Shown: one piece after another, positions 1-7,293 of the stretch
How the letters are laid out: each line of letters begins with the position of its first letter
How positions within the stretch are numbered: the stretch's first letter is position 1
Assembly (NCBI GenBank): GCA_025758045.1
Contig: CP107208.1
Coordinates: 3,095,019-3,159,018, forward strand
Direction: 5' to 3'
Length of the DNA stretch: 64,000 bases
Source of the DNA: Oscillospiraceae bacterium
Lineage (GTDB): Bacteria; Bacillota; Clostridia; Oscillospirales; Ruminococcaceae
The notes under the pieces: generated by a model
Seen by the model: only the letters and a program-made list of their open reading frames with translations
Told to the model about the DNA's origin: nothing
Databases searched by the model: none
Position numbers and translations under genes: made by a program

Positions 1-893
1 TGCTCACGCAGGACGTCCTTCTCTTCCTCGGTCATGGCCAGCTCGGTGGTGAAGGGACCCTCGCCGACACAGGAAGAATAGGCCTTCATGATGCCGATGG
101 AGAGGTTCAGCTTGTGGCCCGGGATGCCGGCGCCGATGGGGGCGTAGGCAGACACGGTGTTGGAGGAGGAGGTGTAGGGATAAATGCCGAAGTCGATGTC
201 GCGCAGGGCGCCCAGCTGGGCTTCGAACATGATTTTCTTGCCGGCTTCGTCAGCCTCGGCCAGGTACTGGCCGACATCGCAGACATAGGGGGCAAACAGC
301 TTGGAGTACTTCTCGCACCAGGCCCACATTTCCTCAACGCTGACGGGCTGCTGGCCGTAGATGGAAACCATGGTCAGGTTCTTGGAATCGACGATGGTCT
401 CGAGGCGCTTCTTGACGCCTGCGTCCATGTGGACCAGGTCGCCCATGCGCAGGGTCTTCTTCATGTATTTATCGCCGTAGCTGTAGGCGATGCCGCGCTT
501 GGTGGAGCCAAACTGGGCGCCGGTCTTGGACAGGCGCTCCTCCTCCAGGCCATCCTGTGCCACATGGAAGGGCATAGTGATGGTGGCGCGGTCGGAGATC
601 TTCAGGTTCTTCGGGCTGATCTCAACGCCCTTTTCGGTCAGTGCGGCGATCTCTTTCTCGAGATGCTCCGGGTCGATGACCATGCCGCCGCCCATGACGC
701 AGACAACGTCCGGGCGCAGGATGCCGGAGGGGATCAGGTTCAGGACGAACTTGCCGCGCTCGTTCTTAACGGTGTGGCCGGCGTTGTCGCCGCCCTGATA
801 GCGGGCAACAATGTCATAATCCTGGCTGAGCAGGTCGACCATGCGGCCTTTGCCCTCGTCGCCCCAGTTGATACCGGTGATGGAAGTAAGCAT
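1..893 (-). CDS. purA: adenylosuccinate synthetase, C-terminus cut by window edge
   Basis: Catalyses the GTP-dependent joining of IMP and aspartate to adenylosuccinate, the first committed step from IMP to AMP, in the cytoplasm. The N-terminal ~297 residues are present. The phosphate-binding GDEGKG motif lies at residues 11-16 and the GDNAGHT motif at about 35-41. Asp12 and His40 correspond to the family's catalytic acid/base pair. The start at 893 follows an AAAGAGG ribosome binding site with normal spacing. The gene is read toward the left edge, so the C-terminal part is missing. It stands alone on its strand, with DUF896 in the same orientation behind it. The identification is secure from the motifs and overall sequence. 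Confidence 0.96.
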   Translation of the reverse strand, partial: MLTSITGINWGDEGKGRMVDLLSQDYDIVARYQGGDNAGHTVKNERGKFVLNLIPSGILRPDVVCVMGGGMVIDPEHLEKEIAALTEKGVEISPKNLKISDRATITMPFHVAQDGLEEERLSKTGAQFGSTKRGIAYSYGDKYMKKTLRMGDLVHMDAGVKKRLETIVDSKNLTMVSIYGQQPVSVEEMWAWCEKYSKLFAPYVCDVGQYLAEADEAGKKIMFEAQLGALRDIDFGIYPYTSSSNTVSAYAPIGAGIPGHKLNLSIGIMKAYSSCVGEGPFTTELAMTEEEKDVLRE

Positions 894-1030
894 ACGTTTT
901 TACCTCTTTCGTAAAAATTCGTAATCTAGGCAATACCGAGGTATCGCCATTAGGCATTTCAGCCTTCTCCGGGAACATCCGGGATCCGCTGCCGTTCTTT
1001 TATTATAGCATACTGCCTTGCAGATTTCCA
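894..1030 (-). promoter_or_regulatory. purA promoter and structured leader
   Basis: On the minus strand a TATAAT -10 box lies at 1002-1007; the -35 region is weak. The ~100-nt leader holds several short hairpins, the clearest an imperfect stem at 929-948 (GGCGATACC / GGTATTGCC). I do not recognise a known purine or PRPP riboswitch in it. The promoter call is fairly safe; regulation by the leader is inference. Confidence 0.5.
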
Positions 1031-1063
1031 TAGTGATTTTTGGTGCAATTGTGCAAGGCTGCC

Positions 1064-1342
1064 TTAACTTTTCGGGGTGTTTGCGCTCCCCTGCCCGGCA
1101 TGCTCAGCCTGGATGTCATTGGCGGCCTCTTTGGCGGTGCGGGCGTACTCGGCATAAGGGATCTTCGCGCCGTCAGCGGTCTGCACGTAGGTGGAATCCA
1201 GCTGCGCCTTGAACGAGGCACGCATCTCGGCCAGGTATTCCTTGCGCAGGGCATCGCGCTCGGCGGTTTCGCGCTCATTCAGGCCAACGGTCTTGGCCTT
1301 TTTTGCCAGCGCATTGATGCGGGCAATTTTGGTTTTATCCAT
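1064..1342 (-). CDS. DUF896 (UPF0291, YnzC-like) small protein
   Basis: A 92-residue protein of the DUF896/YnzC family, short helical-hairpin proteins of Firmicutes, some linked to the SOS region of Bacillus. The N-terminal half (residues 1-45) carries the typical helix pair: 'KIARINALAKKAK', a short turn, then 'LRKEYLAEMRASF'. The C-terminal tail is rich in small residues and probably disordered. The start at 1342 is preceded by AAAGGAGA. The molecular function of the family is not established. It is in the same orientation as purA but separated by purA's own promoter, so it is probably a separate transcript. Confidence 0.85.
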   Translation of the reverse strand: MDKTKIARINALAKKAKTVGLNERETAERDALRKEYLAEMRASFKAQLDSTYVQTADGAKIPYAEYARTAKEAANDIQAEHAGQGSANTPKS

Positions 1343-1381
1343 GGTGGTCTCCTTTTTTATATAGATGCTGTATTTACCGTA

Positions 1382-1403
1382 GGGGCGGATTCACGATCCG
1401 CCC
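1382..1403. repeat. short perfect palindrome
   Basis: GGGGCGGAT and ATCCGCCC arms around a short TCACG loop, just upstream of the DUF896 start and next to repeat copy 1. It looks like an extragenic palindrome; its role is unknown. Confidence 0.5.
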
Positions 1404-1412
1404 GCGGAAAAA

Positions 1413-1539
1413 CCTCCCTCTGGGAGGGAGGTGGCCCGAATGGCCGGAGGGAGAGAGCCTCGCCAGGACCCGAAGCTTCAGACGAAACCAATGCTCTCTC
1501 CCCCACCCGCTTCGCGGGAGCCCACTCCTGGAGGGGGCC
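1413..1539. repeat. interspersed palindromic repeat, copy 1 (short form)
   Basis: Starts CCTCCCTCTGGGAGGGAGGT and ends with CTGGAGGGGGCC, with an internal GGAGGGAGAGAG / CTCTCTCCCCC pair. It shares its order of blocks with the copies at 9556 and 16755 but lacks about 50-60 bp of the right half. It is intergenic. It resembles a non-autonomous, MITE-like element of GC-rich gut Clostridia; no coding capacity is visible. Confidence 0.75.
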
Positions 1540-1661
1540 AATGTGGGTTGCAGCCTTGTAAATATTATACCACGCTTTTGCAATATTCGCACGCCGTCAT
1601 TCGTATTTCAAATGTCACCCACTGCGGCGGGCGCTGCAAATTTACAGGAGCGTGAAATACA

Positions 1662-2384
1662 ATGAATCGTGATACCATCAAAATGCTTGCCATGGCGACG
1701 ATGCTGGTAAACCACATCGCCAATGTATTTATGCCCGCCGGGGCACCGCTGACGAATCTTTGCCTGTACATCGGCTATTTTACTGCCGTGACCATGTGCT
1801 ATTTCCTCGTGGAAGGCTACGGCTACACCCATTCCAAAACCCAATACGCCGGGCGGCTTTTTGGATTTGCGGTGCTGGCGCAGCTGCCCTACCAGCTGGT
1901 CTTCTCCGAGCACGGCATGGCGGGCATGCTCCAGTTTAACATGCTGTTTACGCTGCTGCTCTGCTTTCTGGTGCTGGCCGCGCAGGAAAAGATTCACAGC
2001 GGCTTTTTGCGTGTGTTTTGCATTGTACTGTTGATTTTTGCGTCCATCTTCTGTGATTGGGCACTGCTGGCCCCGGTGTTTACGCTGCTGTTTGCCTGGG
2101 CCGAAAACTCCCGCCTGCGCAAACACGTTGCCTTTGGCGTGGCGGCGGTGCTGTACGGCGGCATGGCATGGCTGAGCAGCATGCGCACCTTGGGTGCGGT
2201 GGGCGCCCTGCCGGATACCTTGGGCTGCGCGATGCCAATTCTGGTCTCCGGCTTTTTCATCCTGTATCTGTATAACGGCCAGCGGGCGGCGCAGCATCGC
2301 GGTTTTTACAAGTGGTTCTTTTACGCTTTTTACCCGGGCCATTTACTGGTGCTGGGCCTGCTGCGGGTGGCGCTTTTGGGCTGA
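1662..2384 (+). CDS. TraX family membrane protein
   Basis: A 240-residue, very hydrophobic protein with about seven to eight predicted membrane segments. It matches the TraX/acyltransferase-like family: an N-terminal 'IKMLAMATMLVNHI', then an aromatic/charged loop 'VEGYGYTHSKTQYA'. The founding TraX acetylates F-pilin, but most chromosomal Firmicutes homologues sit outside conjugation systems and have no proven substrate. No conjugation genes are nearby here, so a housekeeping or cell-surface acyl-transfer role is more likely (inference). The start ATG at 1662 has an AGGAG site 12 bases upstream. Transcribed ahead of the lipoprotein gene, with a promoter-sized gap between them. Confidence 0.8.
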   Translation: MNRDTIKMLAMATMLVNHIANVFMPAGAPLTNLCLYIGYFTAVTMCYFLVEGYGYTHSKTQYAGRLFGFAVLAQLPYQLVFSEHGMAGMLQFNMLFTLLLCFLVLAAQEKIHSGFLRVFCIVLLIFASIFCDWALLAPVFTLLFAWAENSRLRKHVAFGVAAVLYGGMAWLSSMRTLGAVGALPDTLGCAMPILVSGFFILYLYNGQRAAQHRGFYKWFFYAFYPGHLLVLGLLRVALLG

Positions 2385-2496
2385 ATTTGGCCGGGTCTTG
2401 GCCATATTTCACACCTTTTTCATCGTTTATACTGTACTTTTGCCAAAATGCGTGTATAATAAAAAGGTATGCAATTTTAAGAAACAGGAGAATCCC

Positions 2497-3705
2497 ATGA
2501 AACTTTCTACCATGAACCGTGTCCTGGCCGCTGTGCTGGCCCTGGGCATGACTGCTGCCCTGGCAGGCTGCGGAAGCACTGCTTCCAGCGAGGCTACTGC
2601 CGAATCCGCTGCTACCGAGGAAACCGCTGCGTCCTCCGCCACCGAGGAGACCGCAGAGGTGGACGAGTCCGCTTACGACTACCTGGCTGATTTCAGCTTC
2701 TCCCAGGCTTACGACGACAAAGGCTACCTGAAGGACGTCACCGCTCTGGATTACGTCACTCTGCCCGATGACTACGCTGACATCACCATCGACGCCGACC
2801 TGGGCCAGGTCACCGACGAGGACATCAGCAACTACATCGACCAGAACGTCCTGTCCAACTACGCCACCGACGAGAAAGTCACTGACCGCGCCGCTGTTGA
2901 CGGAGATACTGTCAACATCGACTACGTTGGTTCCGTCGACGGCGTGGAGTTTGACGGCGGCAATACCCAGGGCAACGGCGCTGACCTGACCCTGGGCAGC
3001 CACAGCTACATTGACGACTTCGAGGATCAGATCGTCGGCCACATGCCCGGCGAGAGCTTTGACGTCACCGTCACCTTCCCCGAGGATTACGGTAACGAGG
3101 ATCTGAACGGCAAGGAAGCTGTCTTCAAGACCACCCTGAACTATATCAAGGAGTCCAAGAACCCCGACCTGACCGACGACTGGGTCGCCAGCAACCTGGG
3201 TGAAACGATGAACCTGAACACCATCGATGAGCTGAACGACTTCGTCAAGAACACGATGCTCTACGACCAGCAGGCCAGCACCGTCTACAGCGCCCTGCAC
3301 GATAAGGTCAGCTTTGCCAAGGAGCTGCCCCAGAGCGTGCTGGACTACTACCGCGATGTTGTGCTGTACCGCGTGTACAGCTATGCCAAGAACTACGGCA
3401 CAACGATGACCACTCTGCTGAAGAGCGGCGTGCTCGGCACCAGCTATGACAGCATCGACGCTTACCTCGAGGACATCCAGGGCAGCCTGAACACCATCAC
3501 CGAGCAGGCCCTGCTGATGCAGGCCATCGCTGAGAAGCAGGGTTTGGTCTGCGATACCGCCCTGATGAACCAGGACTTCGGTAAGTTCTACGGCACCACC
3601 GACCCCAGCGCCTACATCTCCTCCTACGGCGAGAACTACATCAAGATGAACGTGCTGCAGAGCGAAGTTATGCAGGGCCTCATCGATAACATTAAGTACA
3701 AATAA
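2497..3705 (+). CDS. trigger-factor-like FKBP-type prolyl isomerase, lipoprotein
   Basis: 402 residues. Residues 1-24 are a lipoprotein signal peptide ending in the lipobox LAGC, so Cys25 should be lipidated and the protein anchored outside the membrane. A low-complexity Ala/Glu/Thr linker covers about 26-60. An FKBP-type domain follows (about 130-215; 'NIDYVGSVDGVEFDGG' is its hallmark), then a helical trigger-factor C-terminal domain (about 230-402). This is an extracytoplasmic folding factor with the architecture of cytoplasmic trigger factor (inference from domains). The start at 2497 is chosen because it has a CAGGAG site and begins the signal peptide; an upstream in-frame extension is not plausible. 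Confidence 0.9.
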   Translation: MKLSTMNRVLAAVLALGMTAALAGCGSTASSEATAESAATEETAASSATEETAEVDESAYDYLADFSFSQAYDDKGYLKDVTALDYVTLPDDYADITIDADLGQVTDEDISNYIDQNVLSNYATDEKVTDRAAVDGDTVNIDYVGSVDGVEFDGGNTQGNGADLTLGSHSYIDDFEDQIVGHMPGESFDVTVTFPEDYGNEDLNGKEAVFKTTLNYIKESKNPDLTDDWVASNLGETMNLNTIDELNDFVKNTMLYDQQASTVYSALHDKVSFAKELPQSVLDYYRDVVLYRVYSYAKNYGTTMTTLLKSGVLGTSYDSIDAYLEDIQGSLNTITEQALLMQAIAEKQGLVCDTALMNQDFGKFYGTTDPSAYISSYGENYIKMNVLQSEVMQGLIDNIKYK

Positions 3706-3726
3706 ACCTGCCTGTTAAAGCAGTTT

Positions 3727-3766
3727 TGCCCCTGGCACCCGTTTGGGATGCCGGGGGCATTTTTTT
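3727..3766 (+). terminator. rho-independent terminator after the lipoprotein gene
   Basis: GC-rich stem GCCCCTGGCA / TGCCGGGGGC, then a run of seven T, 22 bases after the stop codon. Confidence 0.9.
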
Positions 3767-3778
3767 GCCTCTCCCCTA

Positions 3779-3842
3779 TTGACAAGGAGGAATGGGCGTG
3801 GTATTATGCAGATAGATAGTTAGACAAATATCTAAATATCTA
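3779..3842 (+). promoter_or_regulatory. sdpRI promoter with a large palindromic operator
   Basis: TTGACA (3779-3784), 17-bp spacer, TATTAT (3802-3807). Just after the -10 lies a palindrome at 3813-3842: TAGATA-g-TTAGA, a CAAATA centre, then TCTAA-a-TATCTA. The arms match perfectly over 11 of 12 positions each. Its place over the transcription start fits autorepression by the ArsR-type protein encoded next. Confidence 0.88.
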
Positions 3843-3867
3843 ATAACTGAAAGGAGATCCCTTAAAT

Positions 3868-4149
3868 ATGGGTGACGCATTCAAGGCGCTGGCAGACCCC
3901 ACCCGGCGGCGCATTTTAGAGCTGCTGGCCCAGGGCGAGCTGACAGCCGGGGAGATCGCGGCGCAGTTTGATATGACCAAACCTTCCGTCAGCCACCATT
4001 TGAACATTTTAAAGGCGGCGGACTTGGTCAGTGATGAGCGCAGCGGCCAAAATATTGTCTACAGCCTGAACCTGACGGTGTTTCAGGAATTGCTGAAGTG
4101 GTTTTATGATTGTGGTTTCGTTAAAGGAGGAACCGATGATGAAAAATAA
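3868..4149 (+). CDS. sdpR: ArsR-family autorepressor, SdpR-like
   Basis: A 93-residue winged-helix protein. The sequence begins with the ArsR signature 'FKALADPTRRRILELL', followed by the recognition helix region 'MTKPSVSHHLNILKAA' (about residues 36-51). There are no metal-binding cysteine pairs of the ArsR/SmtB type, which points to the SdpR subgroup that pairs with SdpI. In Bacillus, SdpR represses its own operon until SdpI sequesters it at the membrane on binding the SdpC toxin. The gene overlaps the SdpI gene by 14 bases. The strong ribosome site AAAGGAG precedes the ATG. No sdpABC genes are seen in the window. Confidence 0.88.
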   Translation: MGDAFKALADPTRRRILELLAQGELTAGEIAAQFDMTKPSVSHHLNILKAADLVSDERSGQNIVYSLNLTVFQELLKWFYDCGFVKGGTDDEK

Positions 4150-4813
4150 TAAATTGGGCTCTCTGTTCTGGATATTGCTGGTTGTTTGTATTCTGAATAT
4201 CGTCGGCCATCTGGCGGTCTACCCTGCCCTGCCGGATACCGTGCCCATCCACTGGGGCGCCAGCGGCGAGGTAAACGGCTGGAGCAGCAAGCAGAACAAC
4301 CTGATCTTCTGCGTGTTGCCGCTGGCGATGCTGGTTTTTATGGAGGTCGTGCGCCGCATCGATCCCAAGCACCAGAATTTTGAGCGGTTCGGCAAGGTGT
4401 GGAACATTTTTATCACGCTGTTTGTGCTGTTTATGTGCGGCATGACCTGGCTGACCGAGCTGACCGTGTTTAACATGCTGCCGCAAAGCAGCAATATCGT
4501 CAGCCTGCTGGTATGCGGCGGCATTGGCCTGATGTTCATCATCCTGGGCAACTTTATGCCCAACATCAAGCAGAACTACACCTTCGGCTGCCGCACGCCC
4601 TGGGCGCTGAACGATGAGCATAACTGGCAGCGCACCCAGCGCATGGGCGGCATCACCTTTGTTGTGATGGGCATTACGCTGATCGCGGTGGCCTTTTTGG
4701 CCGGCCTGCTGGGCGATACCGTCACGCTGATCCTGCTGCTGTGCGCCGTGTGTGGCGGCTCGGCGTGGATCTATCTGTATTCCTATCTTGTGTATGTTGG
4801 CAAGATGAAGTAA
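4136..4813 (+). CDS. sdpI: SdpI-type immunity/sensor membrane protein
   Basis: 225 residues with six predicted membrane segments. An N-terminal DUF1648 domain carries 'LPDTVPIHWGASGEVNGW'. A C-terminal SdpI domain carries 'FGCRTPWALNDEHNW'. In Bacillus, SdpI protects against the SdpC killing peptide and captures SdpR. The start is taken at 4136 because AAAGGAGG lies just upstream; 4139 is also possible. Translational coupling to sdpR is likely from the overlap. As an orphan pair without the toxin, it may defend against a neighbour's peptide (inference). Confidence 0.87.
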   Translation: MMKNNKLGSLFWILLVVCILNIVGHLAVYPALPDTVPIHWGASGEVNGWSSKQNNLIFCVLPLAMLVFMEVVRRIDPKHQNFERFGKVWNIFITLFVLFMCGMTWLTELTVFNMLPQSSNIVSLLVCGGIGLMFIILGNFMPNIKQNYTFGCRTPWALNDEHNWQRTQRMGGITFVVMGITLIAVAFLAGLLGDTVTLILLLCAVCGGSAWIYLYSYLVYVGKMK

Positions 4814-4852
4814 AAACAGCACCTTGCATACCAGCCGCAAGGCCGAGAAAAA

Positions 4853-4896
4853 AAGCCCCATGTCTGCACCGTGAAGGTGCTGGACATGGGGCTTTT
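4853..4896. terminator. bidirectional terminator between sdpI and the small peptide gene
   Basis: Stem AGCCCCATGTC / GACATGGGGCT with inner GCACC / GGTGC. There are T-rich ends on both strands, so it can end sdpI (plus) and the 32-codon gene (minus). Confidence 0.85.
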
Positions 4897-4904
4897 GCTG
4901 CGTG

Positions 4905-5003
4905 TTACTTCATGATGCCGTCTCCGCCCATCTGCGCCGTCATCTCACGGATGCGGTCAAGGGGGAACGGCGGCTCGCAAAGAGGTTTCATGGCAATGGA
5001 CAT
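4905..5003 (-). CDS. 32-residue peptide of unknown function
   Basis: A small open frame with all the parts of a gene: a consensus promoter on the minus strand (5055-5084), an AAAGGAG ribosome site directly before ATG at 5003, 32 codons, then a strong terminator 9 bases past the stop. The peptide begins MSIAMKPLCEPPF, has one cysteine (Cys9), a Pro-rich N-terminal third and an amphipathic 'LDRIREMTAQMGGDG' helix-like part. There is no signal peptide or clear membrane segment. I do not recognise the family. It could be a small regulator, a signalling peptide or a leader. The gene-like context is direct observation; the function is unknown. Confidence 0.6.
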   Translation of the reverse strand: MSIAMKPLCEPPFPLDRIREMTAQMGGDGIMK

Positions 5004-5054
5004 ACTCCTTTTGTTTCAAAGCATTGCAGAGCCGGACGCCCTGCTCTGGCATTG

Positions 5055-5084
5055 ACTATAGCATGGCAAAAAAATGTTTGTCAA
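5055..5084 (-). promoter_or_regulatory. promoter of the 32-codon gene
   Basis: On the minus strand TTGACA (5079-5084) and TATAGT (5055-5060) are separated by 18 bp. The resulting leader is about 45 nt and holds a CAGAGC / GCTCTG hairpin. Confidence 0.8.
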
Positions 5085-5103
5085 GAAAGATCTGCCAAAA
5101 GCC

Positions 5104-5144
5104 AATCGGTCTGCATCCTGTGCCGTACAGGATGCAGACCGGTT
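5104..5144 (-). terminator. long hairpin, likely terminator of the CarD gene
   Basis: Two 18-nt arms (5104-5121 and 5127-5144) with one mismatch and a 5-nt loop, followed on the minus strand by GGCTTTT. It lies 75 nt beyond the CarD stop and just before the small-peptide promoter. Confidence 0.7.
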
Positions 5145-5218
5145 AAGCTGTGCATTTTAAAATTTTATCTGATTTCTAGGTGCATCTTTTGTAAAAAAAG
5201 CCAATCTCTTTATTCGTC

Positions 5219-5713
5219 TTATTCGTCGCCCAGTTCTGCCGCAATGAACTGTGGCACGGCGTTAGGCTCGATGCCCAGAATGTACGCGAACTCGCTGTGC
5301 AGCAGGTTCTGCGCCTCGCGCAAAGCGCGGTCGTCAAAGGCTGAAAGCCCCTTGCCCTGGGCCTTGCGGGCCTGGTGCTGGGCGTGGATGTCCCGCACCA
5401 TCCGCAGCAGCCGATGGCGGTCGCCGCTTTGCAGGGCCTGACGGTACTGCTCCTTGCGGGCATCGGCGTCCGCCTCGTGGGCGGGGGCAGGCTCGTGGAG
5501 CATTGCCAGCAGTTCCTCTTTGGTGGGCAGCGGGCGCATGCGGTCCAACAGCACTTGGCTGGTGCAGGGGACGCAGATGGTCATGCTTTGGTCGTAGACC
5601 GGCTTTAAGATCAGGCAGTCGCAGGGCTGCCCCGCCAGCCGAACACGCTTCTGCTCGGTGATCTCGCACACGCCATTTGTGCCGTAACTGACAATATCTC
5701 CCGGATGAAACAT
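5219..5713 (-). CDS. CarD/CdnL-family RNA polymerase-binding regulator
   Basis: 164 residues. The N-terminal CarD_CdnL/TRCF RNA polymerase-interaction domain (about 1-65) begins 'FHPGDIVSYGTNGVCEI'. An acidic linker and a helical C-terminal domain (about 85-160) follow. CarD-type proteins bind the polymerase beta subunit and steady the open complex at rRNA and other housekeeping promoters. ATG at 5713 has an AAGGAGG site. The gene is monocistronic, with a promoter containing a perfect 14-bp palindrome. Family assignment is good; the target promoters in this organism are unknown. Confidence 0.88.
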   Translation of the reverse strand: MFHPGDIVSYGTNGVCEITEQKRVRLAGQPCDCLILKPVYDQSMTICVPCTSQVLLDRMRPLPTKEELLAMLHEPAPAHEADADARKEQYRQALQSGDRHRLLRMVRDIHAQHQARKAQGKGLSAFDDRALREAQNLLHSEFAYILGIEPNAVPQFIAAELGDE

Positions 5714-5739
5714 AATTGACCTCCTTGTAAAGTTTCGAT

Positions 5740-5790
5740 ACTATGTAATTTCATATATAGTATAACACAATTTCCCGGGAAATGTTATAG
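5740..5790 (-). promoter_or_regulatory. CarD promoter with palindrome in the spacer
   Basis: Minus-strand extended -10 TGTTATACT (hexamer at 5759-5764). A perfect palindrome ATTTCCCGGGAAAT (5770-5783) sits in the -10/-35 spacer. Outer TATAAC / GTTATA arms lie on either side. This is a candidate operator. Confidence 0.6.
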
Positions 5791-5853
5791 ACTTTTTACA
5801 CAAAAAATCCCCCGCCCACCCCCTGTGCGGTTTGCACAAAGGGGGATGACAGC

Positions 5854-5882
5854 AAAAAGGCTCCCCTCAAGGGAAGCCTTTT
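5854..5882 (-). terminator. terminator of pepT
   Basis: GGCTTCCC / GGGGAGCC stem followed by TTTTT on the minus strand, 9 bases after the pepT stop. A second stem (CCCCC...GGGGG) follows at 5817-5845. Confidence 0.85.
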
Positions 5883-5890
5883 AATGTTCC

Positions 5891-7105
5891 TTACTTATAC
5901 AGATCCACCAGATTCAGCAGGATCTCGGTGCACTGGTCCATCTTCTCGGCGGTGATGCACTCACACGGGCCGTGGAAGTTGAAGCCGCCGGTACCCAGGT
6001 TCGGGCAGGGCAGGCCCATATAGCTCAGAGTCGCGCCGTCGGTGCCACCGCGTACCGGCGTCTCGATAGGCTCCAGCCCGGCAGCACGGATGGCCTTGCG
6101 GGCATTCTCCACCAGGTGGAAGTGGGGCTGGATCTTCTCCAGCATATTGCGGTAGCTGTCGTGGATGTCCAGCTCGACAGTGCCCTCGCCGTAGCGCTCG
6201 TTCAGGCAGGCGGCGATATGTTCCATCTGGGCCTTGCGGGCGGCGAACTTGGCGGCATCGTGGTCACGCACGATGTAGCCCAGCTTGGCGGTGGTCACAT
6301 CACCTACCATGCTGGTCAGGTGGAAGAAGCCCTCGCGGCCCTCGGTGTGCTCGGGACGGGAGAAAGCGGGCAGAGCGGCATGGAACTCCATGGCCACATT
6401 CTGGGCGTTGATCATGGTATTCTTGGCGCTGCCGGGGTGGACGCTGAAACCGTGAACGGTCACAACAGCCGCGGCGGCGTTGAAGTTCTCATAGCTGATC
6501 TCGCCGGCGTCCTCGCCGTCGACGGTGTAGGCGTAGGCGGCGCCGAAGCCCTCGACATCAAACAGGCTGGCACCCTCGCCGATCTCCTCGTCGGGGGTAA
6601 AGCCGATGCACAGCTTGCCGTGGGGGCGCTTCTCGGCGATGACGCGCTCCAGCATCGTCATGATCTCGGACACACCGGCCTTGTCGTCGGCGCCCAGCAG
6701 GGTCGAGCCGTCGGTGGTGATGAGAGTCTGGCCCTTCATCTCGGTCAGGAACGGGAACTGGGCGGGGTCCAGCACAGTGCCGGTGGCAGGCAGTACAACC
6801 TTGCCGCCGTCGTAGTTGGGGTGGATCTGCGGGTTGACGTTTTCACCGCTGGCGTCATCGGTGGTGTCCATATGGGCGATGAAGCCCAGGGGCTTGGCGC
6901 TCTCCTGTCCCGGAGTGGCGGGCAGTGTGGCGTAGACGTAGCAGTGCTCGTCCACATGGGCATCGGTCAGGCCCAGGTCCTTCAACTCCTGCACCAGCTG
7001 GTGGGCCAGGTCAAACTGACGCATCGTGCTGGGATGGGTGCCGCTCTCGGGGTCCGAGGTCGTCCAGACCTTGACATACTTCAAAAGACGTTCATATGCG
7101 CGCAT
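5891..7105 (-). CDS. pepT: peptidase T (tripeptide aminopeptidase)
   Basis: A 404-residue M20-family zinc aminopeptidase that removes the N-terminal residue from tripeptides in the cytoplasm. Expected metal ligands are visible: His78 and Asp80 in 'AHMDTTDD', Asp140 in 'GADDKAG', the catalytic/ligand Glu173-Glu174 in 'TPDEEIGEG', Asp196 in 'TVDGED', and a C-terminal His in 'FNFHGPCE'. The dimerisation domain lies between about 210 and 320. The length equals the usual PepT. A promoter lies about 60 bases upstream and a terminator directly follows, so it is a single-gene unit. Confidence 0.95.
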   Translation of the reverse strand: MRAYERLLKYVKVWTTSDPESGTHPSTMRQFDLAHQLVQELKDLGLTDAHVDEHCYVYATLPATPGQESAKPLGFIAHMDTTDDASGENVNPQIHPNYDGGKVVLPATGTVLDPAQFPFLTEMKGQTLITTDGSTLLGADDKAGVSEIMTMLERVIAEKRPHGKLCIGFTPDEEIGEGASLFDVEGFGAAYAYTVDGEDAGEISYENFNAAAAVVTVHGFSVHPGSAKNTMINAQNVAMEFHAALPAFSRPEHTEGREGFFHLTSMVGDVTTAKLGYIVRDHDAAKFAARKAQMEHIAACLNERYGEGTVELDIHDSYRNMLEKIQPHFHLVENARKAIRAAGLEPIETPVRGGTDGATLSYMGLPCPNLGTGGFNFHGPCECITAEKMDQCTEILLNLVDLYK

Positions 7106-7162
7106 GATAGGTGTCCTTTCTTACCTTATAATAATAGTAAAAGGTGTAAATGTTCTGTAGTT

Positions 7163-7190
7163 AGTATAACACAAATACCAAATCCTGCAA
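7163..7190 (-). promoter_or_regulatory. pepT promoter
   Basis: TTGCAG and TATACT on the minus strand with a 16-bp spacer, divergent from the polysaccharide operon promoter. Confidence 0.65.
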
Positions 7191-7207
7191 GAGGGGCGGT
7201 TCCCTCT

Positions 7208-7235
7208 TTTCAAATGGGGCATTTTATGGTAGAAT
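7208..7235 (+). promoter_or_regulatory. promoter of the polysaccharide operon
   Basis: TTTCAA, 16-bp spacer, TAGAAT (7230-7235). The ~50-nt leader carries a small GCGCC / GGCGC hairpin before the AAGGAGG site of capE. Confidence 0.6.
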
Positions 7236-7293
7236 AATAAAGATTATAAAGGATACCTGCGCCCAGCGGCGCTTAACGTATAAGGAGGCCATC

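Noticed and set aside
114..914. Long plus-strand frame of 266 codons opposite purA
   Set aside because: Shadow of the high-GC purA gene; Gly/Ala/Val/His-rich, no ribosome site, purA motifs on the other strand are decisive.
929..948. GGCAATACC... at purA leader as another copy of the 24.3-kb MITE end
   Set aside because: Only the first nine bases match the MITE end and the partner arm is 10 bases away, so it is just a small hairpin.
2257..3300. Minus-strand frame of 347 codons opposite the trigger-factor-like lipoprotein
   Set aside because: Valine/glycine-rich antisense artefact; covers two genes' boundary and lacks start signals.
5972..7237. Plus-strand frame of 421 codons opposite pepT
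   Set aside because: Antisense of pepT with low-complexity composition; pepT has all catalytic residues.
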